Assembly (NCBI GenBank): GCA_910578395.1
Contig: CAJTPZ010000009.1
Coordinates: 1 to 64,000 of the forward strand
Length of the DNA: 64,000 nt
Reading direction: 5' to 3'
DNA from: an uncultured Muribaculaceae bacterium
GTDB lineage: Bacteria; Bacteroidota; Bacteroidia; Bacteroidales; Muribaculaceae
The first letter of the stretch is position 1; every line of letters starts with the position of its first letter. Below, piece by piece: positions 34,193-42,484 of the stretch. The notes beneath the pieces are model-generated. The model was not told the origin of the DNA. It saw only the letters and a list, made by a program, of their open reading frames with translations, and searched no databases. The translations under genes and the position numbers were made by a program.

Positions 34193-35431
34193 TCAATGTG
34201 AATGGGAGTGGCCTTCCGGAACTATACCGGCACTTTCTGCGAGTTTCACGTAAGCTACACCGTCGGTCACTACATTTTCTCCAGGTTTGATGCCTGAAAG
34301 TATTTCAACATTTCGGCCATCGGTTCCGCCGCGTTCTACTGGACGTTTTTCATAACAGTCTTCGTCGAGCTGGATATAGACAAACCATTTTCCCTGCTGT
34401 TCGCTCAGGGCTTCCGCAGGTACGGCTATGGCATTGTGCTGGCTTGCCAGTTTCAGATATGCGTCGACGTAGCCTCCAGAGGTAAGACGCCCGTCGCCTT
34501 CAAAGGTGAAAAGTACAGGCAGGTATCCTGGATGCTGGATGCACTCGATTGCTTCTCCTGCAAGCCGTCGGCCTTTCAGCTCTGAAAGGTCATAGGTTTT
34601 GCCTGTTTCGGGCACGACAATTGTGGCCGACATGATTTTCTCGTAGTTATCGCGCAGACGCCTTGGAAGGTCGGCGTGAAGCCTCATGGAAGTGTTGGCG
34701 ACTACGGCAGCTATAGGTGCGCCGGCTTCCACATAGTCGCCTGTGTTGACATAAAGTGCGCTGATCGTTCCGCTTATGGGGGAGGCTGCCCCTGTTCCGG
34801 CGACAGATTTATTGCTGGAGACTGCAGCCTCTGCGCGTTCAAATGCCGAGCGTGCGTCATTGAAGTCTCTCGCACTTACGACACCTTTCTCATAAAGAGG
34901 CTTAAGGCGGTCATACTCACGTTTTGCCGCTTCATAGGACAGGTGTGCGCTCTCTGCATCGTCGCCGCCGGGCATTCCTTTTCGGCTGATTGATGCGATT
35001 GATTGTCCTGAGTTTACATGTATGCCTTCACTCATTCCGGGTGCAAGAGTGACGATACCGGCCGATTTGGCAGATATGACACGTGAGTCTGATGCCGACG
35101 CGAGTATTTCAGCAGTCACTTTCACTGTTTCCTGAAACGCGCTTTCGCCGGTTGCTGTTGATTTTATGCCGAGTCTTTCCGATTTTTCGGGAGAAATCAT
35201 TATTACGTCCTCTTCTTCTGTTTCAGTTTCAGTGCCGTGTCCGTCGTGATCATGTGAATGGTCATGAGCCGGCTCATGATTGTGGGCTGGGGTGTGGTCA
35301 TGATCATGTGAATGGTCGTGATTATGATTATGGGCGAGTTCTTTTGCCCCATTGTCGTTCTGGCATCCCCAAAAAGCAGTTGCCCCTATTGACAGCAAAG
35401 CGCATAGCAGCGCCTTTGAAAAGTGTCGCAT
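34193..35431 (-). CDS. Periplasmic adaptor of metal RND efflux with His-rich N-terminus (CusB/CzcB-like)
   Basis: The 412-residue lipoprotein has lipobox AFWGC and then a histidine/aspartate-rich run of about 35 residues made of HDHSHDHD-type repeats, a likely metal-binding or buffering region. The membrane-fusion part follows, with barrel-sandwich hybrid (VISAKSAGIVTLAPGMSEGI), a helical hairpin, beta barrel and a C-terminal domain. The protein ends GHSHSH. A 54-bp period repeats the TGATCATGTGAATGGTC sequence (35247-35263, 35301-35317), so repeat number may vary. The frame is open to 35488, but the signal peptide starts at 35431. Confidence 0.9.
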   Translation of the reverse strand: MRHFSKALLCALLSIGATAFWGCQNDNGAKELAHNHNHDHSHDHDHTPAHNHEPAHDHSHDHDGHGTETETEEEDVIMISPEKSERLGIKSTATGESAFQETVKVTAEILASASDSRVISAKSAGIVTLAPGMSEGIHVNSGQSIASISRKGMPGGDDAESAHLSYEAAKREYDRLKPLYEKGVVSARDFNDARSAFERAEAAVSSNKSVAGTGAASPISGTISALYVNTGDYVEAGAPIAAVVANTSMRLHADLPRRLRDNYEKIMSATIVVPETGKTYDLSELKGRRLAGEAIECIQHPGYLPVLFTFEGDGRLTSGGYVDAYLKLASQHNAIAVPAEALSEQQGKWFVYIQLDEDCYEKRPVERGGTDGRNVEILSGIKPGENVVTDGVAYVKLAESAGIVPEGHSHSH

Positions 35432-35464
35432 AAAATCAAAAGTGAAAATTAGATACTCGGTCTG

Positions 35465-35490
35465 GAGTGCCCGTTCATAACCGGGCACTC
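35465..35490 (-). promoter_or_regulatory. Perfect hairpin in the leader of the metal efflux operon
   Basis: GAGTGCCCG (35465-35473), an 8-nt loop and CGGGCACTC (35482-35490). It sits 34 nt before the adaptor ATG and just after a TTACTTTG promoter-like box (35498-35491). It could be an operator or attenuator; no T-run follows. Confidence 0.4.
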
Positions 35491-35537
35491 ACAAAGTAAA
35501 CAAAAAATCAGATACTTTATGCGGGTCAATAAAACGA

Positions 35538-35590
35538 AAAAGCCATTGGCACCGCATATTTGCAACCGGGTTGCAGCGCCAATGGCTTTT
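35538..35590 (-). terminator. Terminator of the nucleoside salvage operon
   Basis: AAAAGCCATTGGC (35538-35550) pairs perfectly with GCCAATGGCTTTT (35578-35590). The loop holds a second palindrome, TGCAACC-G-GGTTGCA (35561-35575). On the minus strand it follows the hydrolase stop by 23 nt and ends in TTTTTCG. Confidence 0.75.
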
Positions 35591-35613
35591 GAAAATAACT
35601 GTGATTATCGGTC

Positions 35614-36663
35614 TTATTTGTTTTTAGGTTTAGAGGTGATAAGACCGATAAAATGTTTCAGTATGTTGTCTTGCTGTTGCTTATCGCATTTAAGATAGTG
35701 CATGCGTCCATTGGGGTCGTCTGTCCAGATGGTGCCGCCATTATCATTGACGGTGATAGTACCCGGCTCCGACACGGTGAAGTAGCCTTCGGGGCCTTCT
35801 ACGGCATAGAGAACTGCGGTAAGATCCCATGTCTGCCGGTCATATGGCATAGGCATAAACGCTTTGTAGCCTTCGACAACCGGATGTATCTCTGTCCAGT
35901 TGAAATCATTTTCTATGCTTGATGCCGGGTATTTTATTTCTTCTCCGAGTTCCCACGGCGATACAATGATTTCGTTAGGCCATTCGCCAAACACTTTCTG
36001 AGCTGCAGGTATGTCACGGTTTACATTGAATTCCGAGTGCTGCGGGTTTATGATGTTTCCTGCCATTACTACAAGGCTCTTGACCTTTTTGCCGACAAGC
36101 TCGCGACCTGTGAGAGGGCTTATGGAATCGCTTTTGGAGTCGAGCAATGCCGCCAGATTGGTTGAGAAGCCGACCGACACGACTGTGACCGATGAGTCGG
36201 GTTGTTCGGAGAGCAGGCGACGGTATAGTTCCACGCTTGGTATTGCGAAACCATCTGATGAGTGGCTTTCGGCAAAAGCGGGATTTCCGTTTTTGTCTTT
36301 CACCTGCATTGCCTTGTAGGCATAATTCTCTCCTCCGCGTGAGTCAACTCCGTTTTCCACATACCCCAGAGGTATGTCAGGATAGCCGTACCAGGTGGTA
36401 AGCGCATCGATGTATTCGAGCGAGCCATCGTCGCGTTTATTGGTCGATATGCCGAGCAGATCTATCTTTTCGGAATCGATGTATTTGAACAGCATGTCCA
36501 TCGCGAGTGCGTCGTCAACATCGTTGCCCATATCGGTCTCAAAAATAATCCTGGTCGGTTCAATGCTGAGGATCTCCTCCTGGACTTTGCCGCTGTTGCT
36601 GTTGCATGCGGTCAGTGCGCCGGCGGCAAGCACACCGGCTGCAAACATTATTGATTTTCCCAT
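35614..36663 (-). CDS. Nucleoside hydrolase lipoprotein (inosine/uridine-preferring family)
   Basis: The 349-residue protein splits ribonucleosides to base and ribose. It has a lipoprotein signal (LAAGALTAC, Cys 20), the signature DMGNDVDDALAMDML with the calcium-binding Asp cluster, SVGFSTNLAALL, MAGN, EFNVNRDIPAAQKVF and a C-terminal YDRQTWDLTAVL block with another Asp. The lipobox places it in the periplasm or on the outer surface. It follows the ureide-permease-like transporter by 10 bp and ribokinase upstream, which fits use of released ribose and base. Confidence 0.92.
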   Translation of the reverse strand: MGKSIMFAAGVLAAGALTACNSNSGKVQEEILSIEPTRIIFETDMGNDVDDALAMDMLFKYIDSEKIDLLGISTNKRDDGSLEYIDALTTWYGYPDIPLGYVENGVDSRGGENYAYKAMQVKDKNGNPAFAESHSSDGFAIPSVELYRRLLSEQPDSSVTVVSVGFSTNLAALLDSKSDSISPLTGRELVGKKVKSLVVMAGNIINPQHSEFNVNRDIPAAQKVFGEWPNEIIVSPWELGEEIKYPASSIENDFNWTEIHPVVEGYKAFMPMPYDRQTWDLTAVLYAVEGPEGYFTVSEPGTITVNDNGGTIWTDDPNGRMHYLKCDKQQQDNILKHFIGLITSKPKNK

Positions 36664-36673
36664 AATGTGTGTA

Positions 36674-37687
36674 TTAGTTAGCTCCTGAAATAATTATTGC
36701 TCCGAGACCGGCGATGAACAGTACGAACATGCTCGCCAGAAACCATTTGACAGTTTTAGACATGCCAAGAAATTCTTTCCAGACAAATATTCCCCATATT
36801 GCGGCGACCATAGGGGCACCCTGGCCGAGCGCATAAGATATCGCAGCTCCGGCTTTGCCTGCGGCTATATAGCTCAGAGCGGTGCCTATTGCCCAGATGA
36901 ATCCGCCGAGCACACCTACCATGTGGGTGCCCATGGAGCCTTTGAAATATTCGCGGTAGGTGACTTTCTCGCCGACAAACGGGCGTTTCATCACAATAGT
37001 GTTGACCACGAAATTACTCAGGAAAATACCGCATGCAAAAAGGAAGAATGCCGTGTAGGGAGTCGCCATCGTAGGAGTGGGATTCTCAAAGTTGTCAAGA
37101 TCCATTATAGCGGCGACAAACCGGTAGAAGAATGCCATGAGGACACCTGCGATTATAGCGAGAACAACCCCCTTGCGGCTGTTGCTGTTGTGGCTTTGTC
37201 CGGAAGAGTTGTGTCTGGCAGAGGCAATGGCGTTAAGGATAATTGCAAGCACTATAAGACCGACTCCGATGAAAAGTATTACCGGATCGCCTTTGGGAGC
37301 AGCGAAATAGTTGATAAACACACCAAGTACAAGTGCTATGCCGACGCCGAGGGGGAACGCGACCGTAAGTCCGGCAAGAGCTACCGAGGCTGAAAGCAGG
37401 ATGTTGGAGATATTGAAAATTATACCTCCGGTGATTGCACTTGCGATATTGCTGCCGCTTACCTGCATCAGATCTTCTACGAAACTGCGGCCTCCGCTGC
37501 CGTGACTGCCGAGGGTGAAACCGAGTATGACCGACGTAAGCAGTATACCGATCACATAATCCCAGTAAAACAGTTCGTAACGCCAGGATTTACCGGCGAG
37601 TTTCTGTGAATTTCCCCATGATCCCCAGCAGAGCATGGTGATGAAGCATAGCACCACGGCCAGCCCGTAACTCTCAACGATAAACAT
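36674..37687 (-). CDS. Ureide-permease-like/GRP family DMT transporter
   Basis: The 337-residue inner-membrane protein has about 10 membrane segments. Its N-terminus, MFIVESYGLAVVLCFITMLC and WGSWGNSQKLAG, resembles plant ureide permeases (UPS), which move uracil, allantoin or related compounds. It also fits the GRP/RhaT-type sugar transporters. AFPLGVGIALVLGVFINYF and SYALGQGAPMVAAIWG are other conserved blocks. Since it lies between ribokinase and nucleoside hydrolase, likely substrates are ribose, a nucleobase or a nucleoside. The family is clear, the substrate inferred. Confidence 0.8.
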   Translation of the reverse strand: MFIVESYGLAVVLCFITMLCWGSWGNSQKLAGKSWRYELFYWDYVIGILLTSVILGFTLGSHGSGGRSFVEDLMQVSGSNIASAITGGIIFNISNILLSASVALAGLTVAFPLGVGIALVLGVFINYFAAPKGDPVILFIGVGLIVLAIILNAIASARHNSSGQSHNSNSRKGVVLAIIAGVLMAFFYRFVAAIMDLDNFENPTPTMATPYTAFFLFACGIFLSNFVVNTIVMKRPFVGEKVTYREYFKGSMGTHMVGVLGGFIWAIGTALSYIAAGKAGAAISYALGQGAPMVAAIWGIFVWKEFLGMSKTVKWFLASMFVLFIAGLGAIIISGAN

Positions 37688-37737
37688 GATTGTAAAGTGT
37701 TGTAGATGATTAGTATTTTAGGTTATCTATGTTTCGG

Positions 37738-38658
37738 TCACTGACGTTCGACTTCATGGCGGTGAGGTGTCGATTGCTGTGCTCCTGCTCGTGTCACTGA
37801 TATCGCAGAGCAGCGGCATGCGAAGTCCACGGCCTCTTCTATCGTTTGTCCTTCGTTGATGGCAACGCACAAGGCGCCGCAGAATGTGTCGCCGGCGGCA
37901 GTAGTGTCAACCGCTTTTACTTTATGGGCAGGGACAGCGGTGAATTTGTTGCCTTCCTTCACCAGTGCACCTTTTGAGCCAAGTGTCATGATTACAGTGT
38001 CTACGCCGCGGTCGCTGAGTGCGGTTGCCGCGCGTCGTGCATCTTCGTCGGTTTCTACAGGAATGCCTGAAAGGATAGACGCTTCCGACTCGTTGGGTAT
38101 GAGTATGTCCACATTGGCCAGAAGCTCGTCGGACAGAGGTTGGGCCGGAGCCGGGTTAAGCACTACTTTGCCTCCATGTTTATGCACTGTTTCGGCTGCA
38201 TATTCTACCGTTTCGATTGGAATTTCAAGCTGCATCAGCAGTATATCGCATTTTTCAAGCACTTCCGTCGCCTGGTCGATATCTGTTGACAATAACCGCA
38301 GATTGGCTCCAGAAGCAACAGAAATGCTGTTTTCCCCTGTCTTTTCGTCAACAAGAATCAGTGCCACACCTGATGGGGCCTCATCGTCTACAAAAACATA
38401 GTCGACATTTATGCCTTCGCGCCGATAGTCTGTGATAGCCTTTTGGCCGAACACGTCTGATCCGATTTTGGATATGAAGCACACGTTACCCCCCAGACGT
38501 GCAGCCGCAACAGCCTGATTGGCGCCTTTGCCTCCGTTGTTCATCATAAATTCACCGCCGAGTACCGTTTCTCCCGGTTTGGGCAGATGTGGTGATCTCA
38601 CCACCATGTCGGTATTGCTGCTTCCAAGCACAACAATGTTTTTCAGGTCATTTTTCAT
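37738..38658 (-). CDS. rbsK: Ribokinase
   Basis: The enzyme phosphorylates ribose to ribose 5-phosphate. The 306-residue PfkB-family protein starts MKNDLKNIVVLGSSNTDMVV and has GGEFMMNNGGKGANQAVAAA (signature 1), NPAPAQPL, ESEASILSG and signature 2 VDTTAAGDTFCGALC with the catalytic Asp. The frame is open to 38754, but only 38658 gives the family N-terminus. A TATCTTTA box (38719-38712) is a weak promoter candidate. It is the first gene of the salvage operon. Confidence 0.93.
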   Translation of the reverse strand: MKNDLKNIVVLGSSNTDMVVRSPHLPKPGETVLGGEFMMNNGGKGANQAVAAARLGGNVCFISKIGSDVFGQKAITDYRREGINVDYVFVDDEAPSGVALILVDEKTGENSISVASGANLRLLSTDIDQATEVLEKCDILLMQLEIPIETVEYAAETVHKHGGKVVLNPAPAQPLSDELLANVDILIPNESEASILSGIPVETDEDARRAATALSDRGVDTVIMTLGSKGALVKEGNKFTAVPAHKVKAVDTTAAGDTFCGALCVAINEGQTIEEAVDFACRCSAISVTRAGAQQSTPHRHEVERQ

Positions 38659-38857
38659 GGTATTGTTACTTTCATGGTATTGTCTTGACAGATGAAATCT
38701 GTTTGCATCATTAAAGATAACCAATAATCGAAAAAAGAAATATAAATTATTCAAAAAAACAGTGATAATTTTCGTTGCGGTACAGTATTTTAAGCCTAAA
38801 TGTTTTCGTGGTAAACAAAAAACATGGAAATAATAGTATTATATAATAAAAAATGTG

Positions 38858-38865
38858 TATATTTG
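38858..38865 (+). promoter_or_regulatory. -7 element of the tRNA-Pro promoter
   Basis: TATATTTG matches TAnnTTTG and ends 10 nt before the tRNA. The upstream box is not clear. Confidence 0.55.
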
Positions 38866-38875
38866 CAGCGCAATT

Positions 38876-38949
38876 CGGGGCGTAGCGCAGTCCGGTAGCG
38901 CACCTGGTTTGGGACCAGGTGGTCGCAGGTTCGAATCCTGTCACCCCGA
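38876..38949 (+). tRNA. tRNA-Pro (anticodon UGG)
   Basis: A 74-nt tRNA with D arm GCGC/GCGC, anticodon arm CCTGG-TTTGGGA-CCAGG carrying TGG, and T arm GCAGG-TTCGAAT-CCTGT. The acceptor is CGGGGCG with CACCCCG; position 6 is a C facing A67, a mismatch. CCA is not encoded, unlike tRNA-Ser in this window. Confidence 0.95.
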
Positions 38950-38990
38950 CAAAAAGACAATTTGCATTTCCGCAGATTGTCTTTTTGTTT
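38950..38990 (+). terminator. Terminator after tRNA-Pro
   Basis: CAAAAAGACAAT (38950-38961) pairs with ATTGTCTTTTTG (38976-38987), followed by TTTTA. It can also serve the convergent dihydrouridine synthase gene. Confidence 0.75.
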
Positions 38991-39000
38991 TATTTAATAT

Positions 39001-39939
39001 TCAGTACAACGATGATATGGCGGCAGTGTAGCGTGATAGGGAAGCAGCTTTTCTGATTGCTTTCCATGTCTTGCGTCCTATTTCGTCCTCGAGGTATTCC
39101 CAGAATGGTTTTAGTTTGGACAGAATCTGTGATTCGCCGCAAAGTGTAGTTTCATAGTGGTTTATGATGCCGGTGTGTAGTGCAAGAATGTGGTCCAGAC
39201 GTTCTTTGTGATCCCATATGCTGCCGTTTCGCCACTCGGCGATAAGCGACGGCCGGGCAAGTAGTCCGCGACCAGTCATTATCGTTGTGATTGAAGGGAA
39301 TCTGCCGGCAATTCTGTTTATATCATCAGTTGTTTTTATGTCACCGTTGAACACGATTTTATGTGCGGTGCGTTCGATCAGGCGATCCAGTGCTTTGAAA
39401 TCCAGTTCTCCGCTATATTGCTGTCGCGCCACTCTCGGATGCACGGTGAGATGTGTGAGCGGCATACGGTTCATCACATCGATGCTTTGCTGCCATTCAT
39501 CGGAACTATCGACACCGAGGCGCATTTTTGCAGAAAATTCAATACCTGCCGAGGCGTATTGGTGCATCGACTCAACGATTTTTTCAAGCACACATGTGTT
39601 TGCTATAAGAGCCGCACCACGACCTTTGCCAGTCTGTGGTGGAAACGGGCATCCCATGTTTAGGTCTATGGTCTTGTGTCTTTCGCGTATGAGAGTGTCA
39701 ACAAGTATTGTGAACTCATCTTTGTCGCGGACAATGATCTGTGGAACCACAGAGTGGTTTATGTTGAGCGGAGAACAGGTATCCTTAAGATCACGTTGGC
39801 GCACCTCGTTGCGTTCGACTCTTACAAACGGGGTATAGTATACGTCGGCCGCACCGTTGCGGCATCCGTAGACTTCAGCATGGAAATGCCTGTAGGAAGC
39901 TTCGGTATAGCCTTGCAGCGGTGCGGCAAAGAATTTCAT
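39001..39939 (-). CDS. tRNA-dihydrouridine synthase
   Basis: This FMN enzyme reduces uridines in tRNA D loops. The 312-residue protein starts MKFFAAPLQGYTEASYRHFH and has IDLNMGCPFPPQTGKGRGAA with the catalytic Cys, the FAAKM-like FSAKMRLGVDSS, LTVHPRVARQQYSG and VFNGDIKTTDDI, all conserved Dus blocks. Which Dus subfamily (and which uridine) is not clear. It follows the TolC gene of the ABC efflux operon by 9 bp, so it is probably co-transcribed with it. Confidence 0.92.
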   Translation of the reverse strand: MKFFAAPLQGYTEASYRHFHAEVYGCRNGAADVYYTPFVRVERNEVRQRDLKDTCSPLNINHSVVPQIIVRDKDEFTILVDTLIRERHKTIDLNMGCPFPPQTGKGRGAALIANTCVLEKIVESMHQYASAGIEFSAKMRLGVDSSDEWQQSIDVMNRMPLTHLTVHPRVARQQYSGELDFKALDRLIERTAHKIVFNGDIKTTDDINRIAGRFPSITTIMTGRGLLARPSLIAEWRNGSIWDHKERLDHILALHTGIINHYETTLCGESQILSKLKPFWEYLEDEIGRKTWKAIRKAASLSRYTAAISSLY

Positions 39940-39948
39940 TGAGGTTGC

Positions 39949-41301
39949 TTATTTTCGCAGATCGCCTTTGTAGAACATGAGTATTCGGTATCTGAGCAAG
40001 CACTCGTAGTGCGACTGTATGCGCTGGAGGGTGGTGCGCAGAAGTGTGTTTTTGCTTTGCTCAAATTCTTGTGGATTGGCGCGTCCGATATTATATTTTT
40101 CCTGCATTGCCTCAAATGCCGCGCGGTTTGCGGTTTCTGTCTCCAGTGCGGTAAGGTAGGTCTGTCGTGCACCGGTTGCCTTATAATAGGCTGACTGTAT
40201 GGTGCGGTACAGTTCTGTTTCTGTCTGGTCGAGTTGGAGTTGTGCCTGAAGATGTTGCAGTTTGGCTTTTCTTACGGCATTTCTGGTTGAAAATCCGTCG
40301 AATAGTGGTACCTGAAGCGAAATGCCTATCATCTTTGAAAAATTCTCACGCATCTGGGTTCGGAATCCGGTGTTATTGAATCCGCTGACCGTATAGTAGC
40401 TTGAGTTGAGGCCTCCCATCAGCGACAGAGTTGGCATGTAACCTGATTTTGCGATCGAGATATAATTTTCAGCCGCTTTTATCGAGTTGCGAGAGGCAAG
40501 CACCGAGTTGTTGTTTATCATCGCTTCGCGGTAGATGACATCGGCTTTAGGTATTATTGGCAGTTCGGTGTCGGCAAGAGGGCATACTGAGAAATTTTCT
40601 ATGGAGCCGAGTTTCAGCAACTGGGCAAGATCAAGCACGGCATTAGTGTAGTCGTTGGTTGATGTAGCAACCTGCAGCTTGTCTTGTTCAAGCTGTGACT
40701 GGGCTTCCACAACATCTATTTCTGCTATTTTTCCTGCATCGGCAAGAGCTTTTTGACGGTCGCATTCATAGGCCGATAATTCGACCTGAGTGCGTGCGGT
40801 CTCCAGAAGTTCATGAGTGTAAAGTACCTGAAGATAACCGGATATTACATTCAGCGTTACATCATCCTTTGCCGCCTCTGCCTGATAAAGAAGTGTGGTA
40901 AGGTTGGTCTTGGCATATTTGAGCTGACTGATGTTGCGCATCTGAAACAACGGCATCTGAGCGTTTAGCCCGATGGAAAAGTTGGTCGTGTTGCGGTTGG
41001 CATAGGTGTTTTCCGATGTCAGTCCGCGGCCGAAGTTGACTGATTCCGAGGCAGAGCCGCTCACAGTCGGCAGGAATGCGTTTTTTGCTTCCGTGATGTC
41101 GAGTTCTCCTGAGTGCCTGTTCAGCTCCCGCTCTTTAACTGTCAGATTGTGGAGGATGGCATAGTTTATACAACTGTCAAGACTCCATGCTCCCTGTGCT
41201 CCGACCGGAAGTGCTGTGTCGGAGTTGTCTTGCGCAGATACTGCTGATGGCATGGCGCATATCGCCGCCAATGCCGCATATATGGCTTTTTTTAATATCA
41301 T
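39949..41301 (-). CDS. TolC family outer membrane protein of the ABC efflux operon
   Basis: The 450-residue protein has a signal peptide ending AVSAQ. It shows the TolC repeat structure: WSLDSCINYAILHNLTVKER, VNFGRGLTSENTYANRNTTN (the outer-membrane strand region), and long coiled coils in each half. It is 12 bp after the adaptor gene and forms the exit duct of a MacAB-like exporter. Confidence 0.9.
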   Translation of the reverse strand: MILKKAIYAALAAICAMPSAVSAQDNSDTALPVGAQGAWSLDSCINYAILHNLTVKERELNRHSGELDITEAKNAFLPTVSGSASESVNFGRGLTSENTYANRNTTNFSIGLNAQMPLFQMRNISQLKYAKTNLTTLLYQAEAAKDDVTLNVISGYLQVLYTHELLETARTQVELSAYECDRQKALADAGKIAEIDVVEAQSQLEQDKLQVATSTNDYTNAVLDLAQLLKLGSIENFSVCPLADTELPIIPKADVIYREAMINNNSVLASRNSIKAAENYISIAKSGYMPTLSLMGGLNSSYYTVSGFNNTGFRTQMRENFSKMIGISLQVPLFDGFSTRNAVRKAKLQHLQAQLQLDQTETELYRTIQSAYYKATGARQTYLTALETETANRAAFEAMQEKYNIGRANPQEFEQSKNTLLRTTLQRIQSHYECLLRYRILMFYKGDLRK

Positions 41302-41313
41302 GGATCGGAGGCG

Positions 41314-42417
41314 TTAGTTGTTTTTACTGCCGCGAAGAGAATTTTCAGTTGTGATGTCGCCGCCTTTGACTGCGATGTTTACGCCGTCGGATATACCGGT
41401 GGTGATAGGTGTACGTTTGAAAACCTGTTTGTCTTCCGAAGCGGCCTTGTCCAGAACATAGACAAACGTGCTGTCACCTTCAAAATCGATGACACGTTCA
41501 GGTATGGTAAGCGCGTTTTCTTCCCGTTCGAGTATCACGGTTGCGTTGGCGCTGTAGCCGGCACGGAGCTCTATTTCCTGATCCACGTTTATGGCGGCTT
41601 TGATCTCAAAAGTGTTGGTACCGTTATTTTCTGTTGCCATAGGGGCTATTTTTTCGATTACAGCCTTCATGTTGCCGTTGGATATCGCTCCGATGGTAAT
41701 TTCAACGTCCATTCCTTCCGATAGCATAGCGACTTCGGTTTCGTCGATTTTGCCGTTGAAGATTATGTCGCTCATGTCGGCTACCGAAGCTATGGTAGTG
41801 CCGTCGTTCATTGTGTTGGCCTGTATGACAGAACTTCCCACTTTTACCGGTACCTCAAGCACGAGACCTGAAATTGTGGCACGCACGAGGGTATTGGAAC
41901 TTTTTGCATTTGAGGTCGAGATACCGTCGCGCACGATCGACAGGTTTTCTCTTGCAGCATCCAGTTCCTCTCTTGCCTGATCGAGAGCCAGTTGGTCTTT
42001 TTCAAAATTTTCACGGCTCTCAAACTTTTTTTCATATAACTCTTTTGTGCGGCTGAAAGTAGCCTTTTGGTTTGCGAGAGACAGTTCTGCAAGTTTTACA
42101 CGGCTTTCTGCCGAAGCGAGCTGTCCTTCATCGGGCACGACTTTGATCTTGGCGATGATGTCACCCTCTTTCACCTGGTCGCCTGCCTCGACGTTGATTT
42201 CAGAAATTATGCCTGATACCTGAGGTTTAATCTCAATCTTGTCGCGGGGTTCAATCTTGCCTGTGAGCACTGTTGTGCGTTCGATTGAGCCGTTGGTCGG
42301 GCTTACAAGTTCGTATACGGTGTCTTTTTCACTTGAATTAATGAACAGATATACGAATGTGCCGATGAAGATCAGGGCGATTATCACCCACATGAGCACT
42401 TTGAAAAACTTTTTCAT
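41314..42417 (-). CDS. MacA/HlyD-like periplasmic adaptor
   Basis: The 367-residue membrane fusion protein has one N-terminal membrane anchor (VLMWVIIALIFIGTFVYLFI). The lipoyl/barrel-sandwich half is GKIEPRDKIEIKPQVSGIIS, followed by a coiled-coil hairpin (about 100-165), the second half LVRATISGLVLEVPVKVGSS, and beta barrel. It links the ABC permeases to TolC. Confidence 0.9.
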   Translation of the reverse strand: MKKFFKVLMWVIIALIFIGTFVYLFINSSEKDTVYELVSPTNGSIERTTVLTGKIEPRDKIEIKPQVSGIISEINVEAGDQVKEGDIIAKIKVVPDEGQLASAESRVKLAELSLANQKATFSRTKELYEKKFESRENFEKDQLALDQAREELDAARENLSIVRDGISTSNAKSSNTLVRATISGLVLEVPVKVGSSVIQANTMNDGTTIASVADMSDIIFNGKIDETEVAMLSEGMDVEITIGAISNGNMKAVIEKIAPMATENNGTNTFEIKAAINVDQEIELRAGYSANATVILEREENALTIPERVIDFEGDSTFVYVLDKAASEDKQVFKRTPITTGISDGVNIAVKGGDITTENSLRGSKNN

Positions 42418-42484
42418 CGCAAATGTTTTCTGTATGTTCGTTTTACTTATTTATTTCTTGTTGAAACGCTCAATATGCGGCGTT

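Noticed and set aside
35538..35590. Nested palindromes as a possible mobile repeat
   Set aside because: The position right after a stop codon, the perfect outer stem and flanking A/T runs fit a terminator, and no second copy is seen in the window.
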